A stretch of 9,162 bases of DNA from AC-37 sp034663685. Lineage in GTDB: Bacteria; Actinomycetota; Thermoleophilia; Solirubrobacterales; Thermoleophilaceae. The stretch is from NCBI GenBank assembly GCA_034663685.1, contig JAXDJC010000259.1, positions 1 to 9,162 of the forward strand, given 5' to 3'. How positions within the stretch are numbered: the first letter of the stretch is position 1; every line of letters begins with the position of its first letter. Below are positions 1 through 6,001 of this stretch, piece by piece. Under the pieces are notes generated by a model. That model had not been told where the DNA came from. It did no database searches and worked only from the letters and a program-made list of their open reading frames with translations. The position numbers and the translations under genes were made by a program.

Positions 1-280
1 GGCCCTCCACGTACTCCATGACGATGAGCACGCCCTCGTCGTCGGAGGCGATGTCGTAGACGGCCACGACGTTCGGGTGGTTGAGCGCGGCGCCGAGCCG
101 CGCCTCGCGGCGGAACCGCCGCGCAACCTCCTCGGTCGACTCGCCGTGCAGCCGCTTGACGGCCACGGGCCGCCCGAGCCGCTCGTCCTCAGCGAGGAAC
201 ACGGTCGCCATCCCGCCGGTCCCGAGCCGTCGGACCGTGCGATAGCGCTGCGAAAACGTCCCTGACGTCGCGAGGGGCAC
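1..280 (-). CDS. Ser/Thr protein kinase (PknB-type), N-terminal fragment
   Basis: The first 93 codons of a Hanks-type Ser/Thr kinase, read on the minus strand and cut by the window start. The start of the N-lobe is clear: the glycine-rich ATP loop LGTGGMATVF at residues 19-28, the ATP-anchoring lysine in VAVK (Lys42), the helix-C glutamate in FRREARL (Glu59), the HPNVV turn at 69-72 region, and the hinge VMEYVEG at 87-93. These are the hallmarks of bacterial eukaryotic-like kinases that phosphorylate Ser/Thr on regulatory or cell-wall proteins; the catalytic loop and any membrane or sensor part lie outside. The start is GTG at 280: AAGGG lies six bases upstream and an in-frame TAA precedes it closely, so no longer version is possible. 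It diverges from the secreted NHL protein. The family call is firm; target and sensor input cannot be told. Confidence 0.92.
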   Translation of the reverse strand, partial: MPLATSGTFSQRYRTVRRLGTGGMATVFLAEDERLGRPVAVKRLHGESTEEVARRFRREARLGAALNHPNVVAVYDIASDDEGVLIVMEYVEG

Positions 281-346
281 CTCAATCCCTTACCCGGACG
301 CCCCCGGCCGCGAACGCGAATGGGATGGCCCCGCACCCGATGGCCG

Positions 347-375
347 TTGACCGGGCCCAGGGCGGCGGTTAGTGT
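347..375 (+). promoter_or_regulatory. Probable promoter of the NHL protein gene (TTGACC-17-TAGTGT)
   Basis: TTGACC at 347-352 and TAGTGT at 370-375 are separated by exactly 17 bases, matching the -35/-10 consensus of the housekeeping sigma factor of actinobacteria (TTGAC and TANNNT). Transcription would begin around 382-383, only a few bases before the ATG at 387, giving a nearly leaderless transcript. This also argues against the in-frame GTG at 372, which lies inside the -10 box. The remaining bases of the 281-386 interval show no other convincing signal; no clear promoter for the divergent kinase was found. Confidence 0.5.
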
Positions 376-386
376 CGGACGCAACG

Positions 387-2645
387 ATGGTCCGGCCCAC
401 CCACCGCCTGGTCGTCGCGGGGCTCGCCCTTCTGATCGGCCTGTACCTGGCTCCCGCCGCCGGCGCCGCGGTGCCGTCGTTCGTGCAGAACTGGATCATG
501 GCGGGAACGCCGGCTCCCGGCCCGAACGATGTCGCGGTCGCCTCTGACGGAACCCTGTATGCCGCGGGCTCGGCGCCCAACTCCACCGGCCTTCACCAAG
601 AGGTGCAGCGCTTCACCGGGCCGACCACCGCGGTGACGCTCTTCTCGGACAACTACTCCTCCAGCGGCTTGGGCGGCTCGAACGGTGCGTATTGGCGCGG
701 CGTGGCGGTCGACTCGGCCAAGGCCGTCTACGCGGCCAACCACGCCCAGGCGAAGATCAGCAAGCGCGACGAGCCGGGCACGCTGACCGACCACTGGGCG
801 GGCCCCGACCCGGCCCACGCCTACGTCCGCCCGTACCGCATCGCCTACTCGCCGTCGGACAACCGGATGTACATCTCCGACGACGACAGCACCGTCGAGC
901 GAGTCTTCATCGTCGACGCGACGGACGGCCACTTCATCGGCTCGTTCGACGGCAGCGGCACGAGCCCGGCCGAACCGGCCTTCTCCAACCCTCAGGGGAT
1001 CGCCGTGGACGCGACGTCGGTCTACGTCGCCGACGGGGACAACCACGTGGTGAAGGTCTTCGACCACAACGGCGTGTTCCAGCGCAAGTTCGGCGCGACG
1101 CAGTTCATCAGGCCCGACGGCGTGGCGGTCGGCCCCGGCAACCTCCTCTACGTGGTCGACCAGTTCCACAACGAGATCGACATCTTCAAGACCGACGGGA
1201 CCTACCAGGAGTCGTTCGGCGGATCCGGCAGCGCGCCGGGAGCGTTCAACCTCCCGACCGGGATCGCGGTCAACCAGACGAGCGGGGACGTGTTCGTCGC
1301 CGACAACTCCAACCACCGGATCCAGCAGTTCAGCTACAACCCGCAGAACCCCGGCGGCAACCCGGGCGGCAATCCCGGCGGCAACCCGGGCGGCAACCCG
1401 GGCACGCCCACGAGCGGCGCGATCGCCGGATTCGTCAGCACGCCGCGCGACGGGGCGCCGGCGGTGCCCGAGCCGAACGCCAGGGTCGAGGCCTGCCTCA
1501 CGGACGGCCGCGGATGCCGGCTGACCGCTGCCGACGGCGCCGGGCACTACGAGTTCACGGGCGCGGTGAACGGCACCTGGGCCGTCCGGGCGTTCCCGGC
1601 GGACGCCTTCAAGGGCTTCGGGGAGAGCGAGCAGGTCGAGACCGGGGTGGCCGGGGCGGCGGTCACGCTCGACCTCTCTCTGCCTGCGCTCAGGAAGCCC
1701 CCCGCGGACACCACCGCAGAGGGCAACCTCGGCAAGAAGGACATCGACGGGATCCCGGCGATCAACTGGCACGAGCCGCTGACCCTTCGCACCTACAGCT
1801 GCACGCCGGGCACCGTCCGGGCGACCATCAAGTCGAACGGTAAGACGATCCGCGACTTCGTCCTGCTCCCCAACCCGAAGAACCACGACGCCCTCGGCCA
1901 CCTCGAGTACGCCGGGACGACCGCCCCGCTCGCGCCGATTCACGGGAAGGTCGGGATCGAGATCACAAAGCGCTGCGGCGACGATGACAACCCGGCAGGG
2001 GGAGGCGGGTTCCCGTTCGACGCGTACATCGACCCGAGCGGGAACGTGGTGACCACCAAGGGCGCCCCGGTGGTGGGAGCCACGGTGACCCTCTTCCAAC
2101 AGGACCCGGCGACCAGCGTGTTCAACACGGTGCCGAACGGCAGCACTGTGATGTCGCCGAGCAACCGCACGAACCCAGACGTGACGGACCTCGACGGCTC
2201 GTTCGCCTGGGATGTGCTCGCCGGCCGCTACAAGGCCCGCGCGGAGAAGAAGGGGTGCTTCAAGCCGGGCGACAAGAACACGCCGTTCGTGGAGACCGGC
2301 GACCTCGACGTCCCGCCGCCGGCGCTCAACCTCGTGCTCACGCTCGACTGCCCCGACAAGGCCGGCCCCAAGATCTCCGGCCTGAAGCTCAAGAAGCGCG
2401 TGCTGACGGTGAAGATCGGGGAGGCGGCGAAGGTGAACGTGGCCGTGGAGCGCTGCGTGAAGCGCGGCAAGAAGCTCGCGTGCAGCCGCGTCAAGGCGTT
2501 CAAGGCGGCGCCCAAGTTCGCCCAGACCCTGACCTTCACGATCCCGAGCTCCGTGAAGGCGGGCCGCTACCGGGTGACGATCAGCGCCACCGACCTGGCG
2601 AAGAACGCCGCCAAGCCACTCCAGAAGACGCTGCCGGTCAGCTGA
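387..2645 (+). CDS. Secreted NHL-repeat protein with carboxypeptidase-regulatory and Ig-like domains
   Basis: A 752-residue exported protein. Residues 1-27 form a signal peptide: basic MVRPTHR, hydrophobic core VVAGLALLIGLYL, then an A-x-A-like cleavage region (PAAGA/AV). Residues about 45-317 hold six NHL-type blades, recognisable by recurring P-x-GIAV...VYVAD...N..V/I..F units (for example NPQGIAVDATSVYVADGDNH at 201-220 and LPTGIAVNQTSGDVFVADNS at 289-308), so probably one six-bladed propeller. A (NPGG)n linker at 321-339 leads to a carboxypeptidase-regulatory-like beta sandwich (about 344-432), a middle beta region with two cysteines (about 455-532), a second such sandwich (about 550-655), and a Lys/Arg-rich Ig-like C-terminal domain (660-752, with Cys690 and Cys699). 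No catalytic motif, LPxTG or C-terminal membrane anchor is seen, so it is likely released or wall-associated, with a binding or scaffold role. Function unknown. GTG 372 is an alternative start that would only lengthen the signal peptide N-region by five residues. Confidence 0.88.
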   Translation: MVRPTHRLVVAGLALLIGLYLAPAAGAAVPSFVQNWIMAGTPAPGPNDVAVASDGTLYAAGSAPNSTGLHQEVQRFTGPTTAVTLFSDNYSSSGLGGSNGAYWRGVAVDSAKAVYAANHAQAKISKRDEPGTLTDHWAGPDPAHAYVRPYRIAYSPSDNRMYISDDDSTVERVFIVDATDGHFIGSFDGSGTSPAEPAFSNPQGIAVDATSVYVADGDNHVVKVFDHNGVFQRKFGATQFIRPDGVAVGPGNLLYVVDQFHNEIDIFKTDGTYQESFGGSGSAPGAFNLPTGIAVNQTSGDVFVADNSNHRIQQFSYNPQNPGGNPGGNPGGNPGGNPGTPTSGAIAGFVSTPRDGAPAVPEPNARVEACLTDGRGCRLTAADGAGHYEFTGAVNGTWAVRAFPADAFKGFGESEQVETGVAGAAVTLDLSLPALRKPPADTTAEGNLGKKDIDGIPAINWHEPLTLRTYSCTPGTVRATIKSNGKTIRDFVLLPNPKNHDALGHLEYAGTTAPLAPIHGKVGIEITKRCGDDDNPAGGGGFPFDAYIDPSGNVVTTKGAPVVGATVTLFQQDPATSVFNTVPNGSTVMSPSNRTNPDVTDLDGSFAWDVLAGRYKARAEKKGCFKPGDKNTPFVETGDLDVPPPALNLVLTLDCPDKAGPKISGLKLKKRVLTVKIGEAAKVNVAVERCVKRGKKLACSRVKAFKAAPKFAQTLTFTIPSSVKAGRYRVTISATDLAKNAAKPLQKTLPVS
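1347..1403 (+). repeat. 12-bp in-frame tandem repeat encoding an NPGG linker
   Basis: Four full copies of a 12-base unit (AACCCSGGCGGC-like, one copy beginning AATCCC) plus a nine-base partial copy encode Asn-Pro-Gly-Gly four times and then Asn-Pro-Gly, residues 321-339 of the NHL protein. It joins the propeller to the following beta sandwich as a flexible, disordered spacer. Units differ by one or two silent changes, so copy-number slippage is plausible between strains. Confidence 0.9.
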
Positions 2646-2651
2646 GTCTCG

Positions 2652-2669
2652 CTCGAGTGACTCGAGTGA
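2652..2669. repeat. Palindrome CTCGAGTGACTCGAG and 9-bp tandem repeat
   Basis: Six bases after the NHL gene stop, CTCGAGT and ACTCGAG face each other around one central G (2652-2666), a perfect 7-1-7 inverted repeat. The same bases read as two tandem copies of CTCGAGTGA (2652-2660 and 2661-2669). With no loop it cannot make a stable RNA hairpin, so a protein-binding site or chance are the alternatives. No gene start lies near it. Confidence 0.6.
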
Positions 2670-2703
2670 CCTACGCACGCGGGAGAGTTGGATTTCGCGC
2701 GCT

Positions 2704-2742
2704 GTCCTGGATTGGTGGGCCATAGCACCATCAACCCAGGAC
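2704..2742. terminator. Hairpin between convergent genes, possible bidirectional terminator
   Basis: GTCCTGG (2704-2710) pairs with CCAGGAC (2736-2742); inside, TGGTG (2713-2717) pairs with CACCA (2726-2730) across an eight-base loop. Three further weaker pairs (G-T, C-G, T-G) extend the base. It lies 58 bases after the NHL stop and 41 bases after the thiolase stop on the other strand, where a terminator for both would be expected. No T-run follows on either strand, which is common in high-GC actinobacteria, so function is inferred from position and structure. Confidence 0.45.
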
Positions 2743-2756
2743 GGTGCCGGGATTCC

Positions 2757-2774
2757 GGCCCGGCCGCCCGGGCC
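2757..2774 (-). terminator. GC hairpin downstream of the thiolase gene
   Basis: GGCCCGG (2757-2763) pairs fully with CCGGGCC (2768-2774) over a four-base loop, ten bases beyond the thiolase stop codon on the minus strand. Seven G-C pairs with a tetraloop make a stable stem, but there is no U-tract. A smaller GCCGG-GATT-CCGGC stem (2746-2759) overlaps it. Likely an L-shaped or U-less terminator of the thiolase transcript; local GC content makes chance stems frequent. Confidence 0.4.
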
Positions 2775-2783
2775 CGGCGAGGC

Positions 2784-3983
2784 TCAGATCCGCTGGATCA
2801 GCGTGCCGGTCCCGAGACCGCCGCCACAGCACATCGTCACGAGCCCCATCTCCTTGTCGGAGCGCTCGAGCTCGTGCAGCAGCGTGGTGATCAGGCGCGC
2901 GCCGGTCGACCCGAGCGGATGCCCGAGTGCGATCGCGCCGCCGTTCACGTTCACGCGATCCCAGTCCGGGTCGAGCTCGCGACGCCAGGCGGCGAGCACC
3001 GAGGCGAACGCCTCGTTGACCTCGAACAGGTCGATGTCGTCGATCGTCATCTTGTTGCGCTCGAGGAGCTTCTTGGTGGCCGGGATCGGGCCCGTGAGCA
3101 TGATCACCGGGTCCACGCCGACGGTCGTCTGATCCACGATCCGCGCACGCGGCTTGAGCCCGAGGGCATCGGCCTTCTCGCGGCTCATCAGCAGCACGGC
3201 CGCCGCGCCGTCGGAGATCTGCGACGCGTTGCCCGCCGTGACCTTCAGGTTCTCCTCGCCGCCCACGTACTTGGCGGCGTCGGGGAACGCGGTGCGCAGC
3301 CCTGCGAGCGTCTCGAGCGTGGTGTCCGGCCGGATGCCCTGGTCGGTCACATAGGTGTCGCCGTTCACCTGGAACGGGACGATCTCGCGCTCGAAGCGGC
3401 CCTCGTCGGTCGCCTTCGCCGCGTTCTGGTGCGAGCGCACGCCGATCTCGTCGAGCTCGGAGCGGGGCACCTCCCACTTGTTGGCGATCATCTCGGCGGA
3501 GATCCCCTGCGGGACGAGGTTGTAGTGGTCGAGCAGCTCCTGCGGCCACGGACTGCCGACCTGGTCGACCCAGCTGAAGCCGACGCCCATCGGGATGTGG
3601 CCCATGTGCTCCACGCCGGAGCCGATGGCGGTGTCGTGCACACCGGCGGCGATCAGCGCCGCGCCGAAGTTCACGGCCTGCTGCGCCGAGCCGCACTGGC
3701 GGTCGACCGTGGTGGCCGGCGTCTCCACCGGCAGGTTGGCCTGCAGCCAGGCGTTGCGGCCCACGTTGAACATCTGCTCGCCGTACTGCTGCACGCAGCC
3801 GGTGATCACGTCCTCGACCTCGCTCGGCTCGATGCCGGCGCGCTCGATGACCTCCGTGAAGCACTTGGCCAGAAGCGCGTTCGGGTGCGTGTCCTTGTAG
3901 TAGCCCTTCTCCGGGTGGCCACGCCCGATCGGCGTCCTGACCGCCTCGACGATGACTACCTCGCGCCCGTTGCCGTTCTGCAT
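2784..3983 (-). CDS. Acetyl-CoA acetyltransferase / 3-ketoacyl-CoA thiolase
   Basis: A 399-residue thiolase, the usual full length for the family. It joins two acetyl-CoA (or the reverse: cleaves 3-ketoacyl-CoA to acetyl-CoA and a shortened acyl-CoA). All active-site elements are present: nucleophile Cys97 in TTVDRQCGSAQQA, the NEAF loop at 323-326, the histidine in GHPLGSTGA (His355), and the second cysteine in MCCGGGLGTG (Cys385, with Cys386 beside it). The GCVQQYGEQ...VGRNAWL and RVNVNGGAIALGHP stretches resemble the degradative FadA/steroid-thiolase branch, so chain shortening is more likely than acetoacetyl-CoA synthesis, though the substrate is not proven. The ATG at 3983 has GGAGG at a good distance. 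It diverges from the hydroxyacyl-CoA dehydrogenase gene, which carries out the preceding step of beta-oxidation, with a shared control region between them. Confidence 0.95.
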   Translation of the reverse strand: MQNGNGREVVIVEAVRTPIGRGHPEKGYYKDTHPNALLAKCFTEVIERAGIEPSEVEDVITGCVQQYGEQMFNVGRNAWLQANLPVETPATTVDRQCGSAQQAVNFGAALIAAGVHDTAIGSGVEHMGHIPMGVGFSWVDQVGSPWPQELLDHYNLVPQGISAEMIANKWEVPRSELDEIGVRSHQNAAKATDEGRFEREIVPFQVNGDTYVTDQGIRPDTTLETLAGLRTAFPDAAKYVGGEENLKVTAGNASQISDGAAAVLLMSREKADALGLKPRARIVDQTTVGVDPVIMLTGPIPATKKLLERNKMTIDDIDLFEVNEAFASVLAAWRRELDPDWDRVNVNGGAIALGHPLGSTGARLITTLLHELERSDKEMGLVTMCCGGGLGTGTLIQRI

Positions 3984-4038
3984 GCCGGTCCCTCCGAAGG
4001 TCGTTGGCGTCGCGGCCGCCTGGCGGTCCGCGCGTGGT

Positions 4039-4066
4039 TACTGTACAGAATTGACTGGTGAGTCAA
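4039..4066. promoter_or_regulatory. Divergent promoter/operator of thiolase and dehydrogenase genes
   Basis: A perfect inverted repeat, TTGACT-GGTG-AGTCAA (4051-4066), has the size and symmetry of a TetR-type operator and covers the GTG start of the dehydrogenase gene (4058). Just beside it is the palindrome CTGTACAG (4041-4048). Because of that palindrome, -10-like boxes occur on both strands: TACTGT (4039-4044, plus) and TACAGT (4045-4040, minus). On the minus strand TTGACT (4066-4061) could serve as a -35 element for the thiolase gene, with a short 15-base spacer. On the plus strand the box would place the start of transcription a few bases before the GTG, and no Shine-Dalgarno is present, consistent with a leaderless message. 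Bases 3984-4038 show only the thiolase ribosome binding site. The repeat is seen directly; regulator type is inferred. Confidence 0.55.
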
Positions 4067-4831
4067 CCAAGCCTGAGCGAGCGTGTTGGCATCGCAGGGA
4101 CGGGGGCAATCGCGACTGGACTCGCGCGGTTGGCCGCCCCGCTCGGCGAGGTCGTGGTCTGGGCACGGAGCCCCGACTCCGCCGCGCGTGCGCGCGAGGA
4201 GATCAGCTGCGGGGTGGGCGTGACCACCGACGCCGCCGACCTCGGCCGCTGCACCTACGTGGTCGAGGCGGTGGTCGAGGACGCGGACGTGAAGGGCGAT
4301 CTGCTGGGTGAGCTGGACGCCGCCACCGGCACCGAGACGATCATCGCGTCCACCACCTCGTCGCTCTCGGTGGCCGGCCTGGCCGCGGCCAGCGGGCGCG
4401 CCGACCGCTTCGCCGCCCTCCACGTGTTCAACCCCGTGGAGAAGATGGACCTCGTGGAGCTGGCCTACCCGCCGGAGGCGACCGACGCGACGCGCGCGCG
4501 CACGCGAGCGCTGTGCGAGGCGCTCGGCAAGACGCCGGTCGACGTGCCGGACGTGCCCGGCTTCGTGGTCAACCGGCTGCTGTTCCCGTACCTGTTCTCG
4601 GCCGTGCGCTTCATGGAGGAGCACCGCATGGAGGCCGCCGATGTCGACGCCTGCATGAAGCTCGGCGCCGGCCACCCGATGGGCCCGCTCAGGCTGCTCG
4701 ACATGGTCGGCCTGGACGTGTCGGCCGCGATCGGCGAGTCGATCGGCGAGCAGGTGCCGGAGCGAATCGCCGAGCTGATCGCGGCCGGCGCGCTGGGGCG
4801 TAAGAACGGCCGCGGCTTCTACGACTACTGA
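4058..4831 (+). CDS. Short 3-hydroxyacyl-CoA dehydrogenase family protein
   Basis: A 257-residue member of the 3-hydroxyacyl-CoA dehydrogenase family, which oxidises (3S)-hydroxyacyl-CoA to 3-ketoacyl-CoA. The N-terminal Rossmann fold begins with VGIAGTGAIATG (10-21); the catalytic elements TTSSLSV (serines 101/102), HVFNPVEKMDLVEL (His122 with Glu134) and GFVVNRLLFP (Asn172) are in place, and the all-alpha C-terminal domain ends in the typical GRKNGRGFYDY. Two things are unusual: the acidic residue at the end of the second strand is replaced by Arg37-Ser38 and the glycine motif is GxGxxA, which suggests NADP(H); and some 30 residues normally found after that strand, the helical substrate clamp, are lacking. 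The only usable start is GTG 4058, inside the inverted repeat and without a ribosome binding site. It is followed after 18 bases by a methyltransferase gene, likely in one transcript, and is paired with the divergent thiolase. Confidence 0.88.
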   Translation: MSQPSLSERVGIAGTGAIATGLARLAAPLGEVVVWARSPDSAARAREEISCGVGVTTDAADLGRCTYVVEAVVEDADVKGDLLGELDAATGTETIIASTTSSLSVAGLAAASGRADRFAALHVFNPVEKMDLVELAYPPEATDATRARTRALCEALGKTPVDVPDVPGFVVNRLLFPYLFSAVRFMEEHRMEAADVDACMKLGAGHPMGPLRLLDMVGLDVSAAIGESIGEQVPERIAELIAAGALGRKNGRGFYDY

Positions 4832-4849
4832 GCGAGGAGGAGGCTGAAC

Positions 4850-5698
4850 ATGGGAATCGACCTGGACGCGTATCGCGAGCAGAGCCGTGCGACCTGGGAC
4901 CGGATGGCCCCGGGTTGGGAGGACCGGCGCGAGTGGTTCATGGAGATCACGGGCCGCGTGAACGCCTGGCTGGCGGACGCGCTCGGCCCCCAGGGCGGGA
5001 AGACCGTCCTGGAGCTGGCCGCGGGAACCGGCGACCTGGGGTTCCTCGTCGCCGAGCGAGCCGGCGGCGGCGCACGCGTGATCTCCACCGACTTCTCGCC
5101 CGAGATGGTCGACGTGGCCCGCCGCAACGGCGAGGCCCGCGGGGCGGCGGACGTGGAGTACCGGGTGCTGGACGCCGAGCGCATGGACCTCGAGGACGAC
5201 AGCGTGGACGCCGTGGCCTGCCGCTGGGGCTACATGCTCATGGCCGATCCCGCCGCGGCGCTGGGCGAGACGCGGCGCGTGCTGCGGGCCGGGGGGCCGC
5301 TCGCGTTCGCGGTCTGGTCGACCCCCGACCGCAATCCCTGGGCCACCCTCCCGGCCATGACTCTCATCCAGCGCGGCCACATGCCGCCGCCCGCGCCGGG
5401 CGCGCCCGGGCTCTTCTCGATGGGCGACGAGGCGCGCCTGCGCGAGCTCGTTACGGGCGCCGGCTTCGGCGATCCCGAGATCGAGGAGATCACGTTCGAC
5501 TTCGTGTTCGCCGGCTTCGGCGACGTCTGGGACATGTTGATCCGCCTGGCGGGGCCGTTCGCCCAGGTGATCGGCTCGCTACCCGCGGACGAGCAGGAGG
5601 CCACGCGTGCGGCGATCGAGCAAGCCCTTGCGGAGCAACGGGCCGAGGACGGCTCCTACCGCGCGCCCGCCTCGACCTGGGGCGTGCTGGCGCGCTGA
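4850..5698 (+). CDS. SAM-dependent class I methyltransferase (UbiE/Methyltransf_11-like)
   Basis: A 282-residue soluble methyltransferase. The Rossmann-like SAM site is plain: motif I VLELAAGTGD at 53-62, the acidic residue after strand two in STDFSPEMVDVAR (Asp81), the LDAERMDLEDDSVDAV stretch at 107-122 that contacts the adenine and forms strand four, and the LRAGGPLAFAVW strand at 145-156. The segment after residue 160 (NPWATLPAM... then an acidic, helical C-terminal part) would cover the acceptor substrate; it does not show a motif that names the substrate, so small-molecule, quinone-like or polyketide-like acceptors are all possible. The start ATG 4850 has a very strong GAGGAGGAGG site at 4834-4843. 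With only 18 bases from the dehydrogenase stop, it is probably co-transcribed with it. Its stop lies one base from the end of the convergent small gene. Family is certain, substrate unknown. Confidence 0.9.
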   Translation: MGIDLDAYREQSRATWDRMAPGWEDRREWFMEITGRVNAWLADALGPQGGKTVLELAAGTGDLGFLVAERAGGGARVISTDFSPEMVDVARRNGEARGAADVEYRVLDAERMDLEDDSVDAVACRWGYMLMADPAAALGETRRVLRAGGPLAFAVWSTPDRNPWATLPAMTLIQRGHMPPPAPGAPGLFSMGDEARLRELVTGAGFGDPEIEEITFDFVFAGFGDVWDMLIRLAGPFAQVIGSLPADEQEATRAAIEQALAEQRAEDGSYRAPASTWGVLAR

Positions 5699-5699
5699 G

Positions 5700-5960
5700 C
5701 TAAGCCGCGTCCGCGCGGTGCGCGTCGCGCGTGGGCATGCCCGTGGCCAGGTCCCACACCACGTCGGCCTCGCCGCAGCCCTGGAGCCCGGCCAGCTCGG
5801 TGACGCGGTCCCATGGGAGCTGAGCGTCCGGCAGGTCGTCCCAGCGGGAGAGATCCAGCGCCTCGCGGGCGCCCGTCAGCGACGGGCCCAGCTCTCCCTG
5901 GGCGTCCAGAAGCAACCTGAGTGCGTCACGTTGCGAATCGGTGAGCTTTATCGACCACAT
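5700..5960 (-). CDS. Small hypothetical protein, 86 residues
   Basis: I do not recognise this protein. It begins MWSIKLTDSQRDALRLLLDA, followed by acidic, leucine-rich amphipathic stretches and ends in a His/Asp/Arg tail; no transmembrane segment and one cysteine are seen. The ATG at 5960 is preferred over the in-frame TTG at 5966 because AGGAGG lies eight bases before the ATG but only two before the TTG. A perfect ribosome binding site, good codon use and position 41 bases after the CorC-type gene on the same strand support it as a real, probably co-transcribed gene. It ends one base from the methyltransferase stop on the other strand, with only a small CCGCG-TCCG-CGCGG stem (5705-5718) there to stop transcription. 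Confidence 0.7.
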   Translation of the reverse strand: MWSIKLTDSQRDALRLLLDAQGELGPSLTGAREALDLSRWDDLPDAQLPWDRVTELAGLQGCGEADVVWDLATGMPTRDAHRADAA

Positions 5961-6001
5961 TGCCAAGGCCTCCTGGGAGTAGAAGCTCTTGACGGTCGAA
6001 A

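Noticed and set aside
372..386. GTG at 372 as start of the NHL protein gene, with AGGG nine bases upstream
   Set aside because: It lies inside the apparent -10 box TAGTGT; ATG 387 gives a cleaner signal peptide. Kept only as an alternative.
1347..1403. Short tandem repeats as a CRISPR or regulatory array
   Set aside because: Units are 12 bases, contiguous and in frame, encoding NPGG; no spacers.
369..2723. 784-codon open frame on the minus strand opposite the NHL protein gene
   Set aside because: Its product is a monotonous Arg/Val/Gly/Asp sequence without domains, a shadow of GC-rich codons; the plus strand has a signal peptide and clear NHL motifs.
2688..4061. 457-codon plus-strand frame opposite the thiolase gene
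   Set aside because: Low-complexity Arg/Leu/Val/His product; the minus strand has all thiolase active-site motifs and a good ribosome binding site.
3956..5380. 474-codon minus-strand frame opposite the dehydrogenase and methyltransferase genes
   Set aside because: Spans two well-supported genes and their intergenic region with no recognisable motif; typical high-GC shadow.
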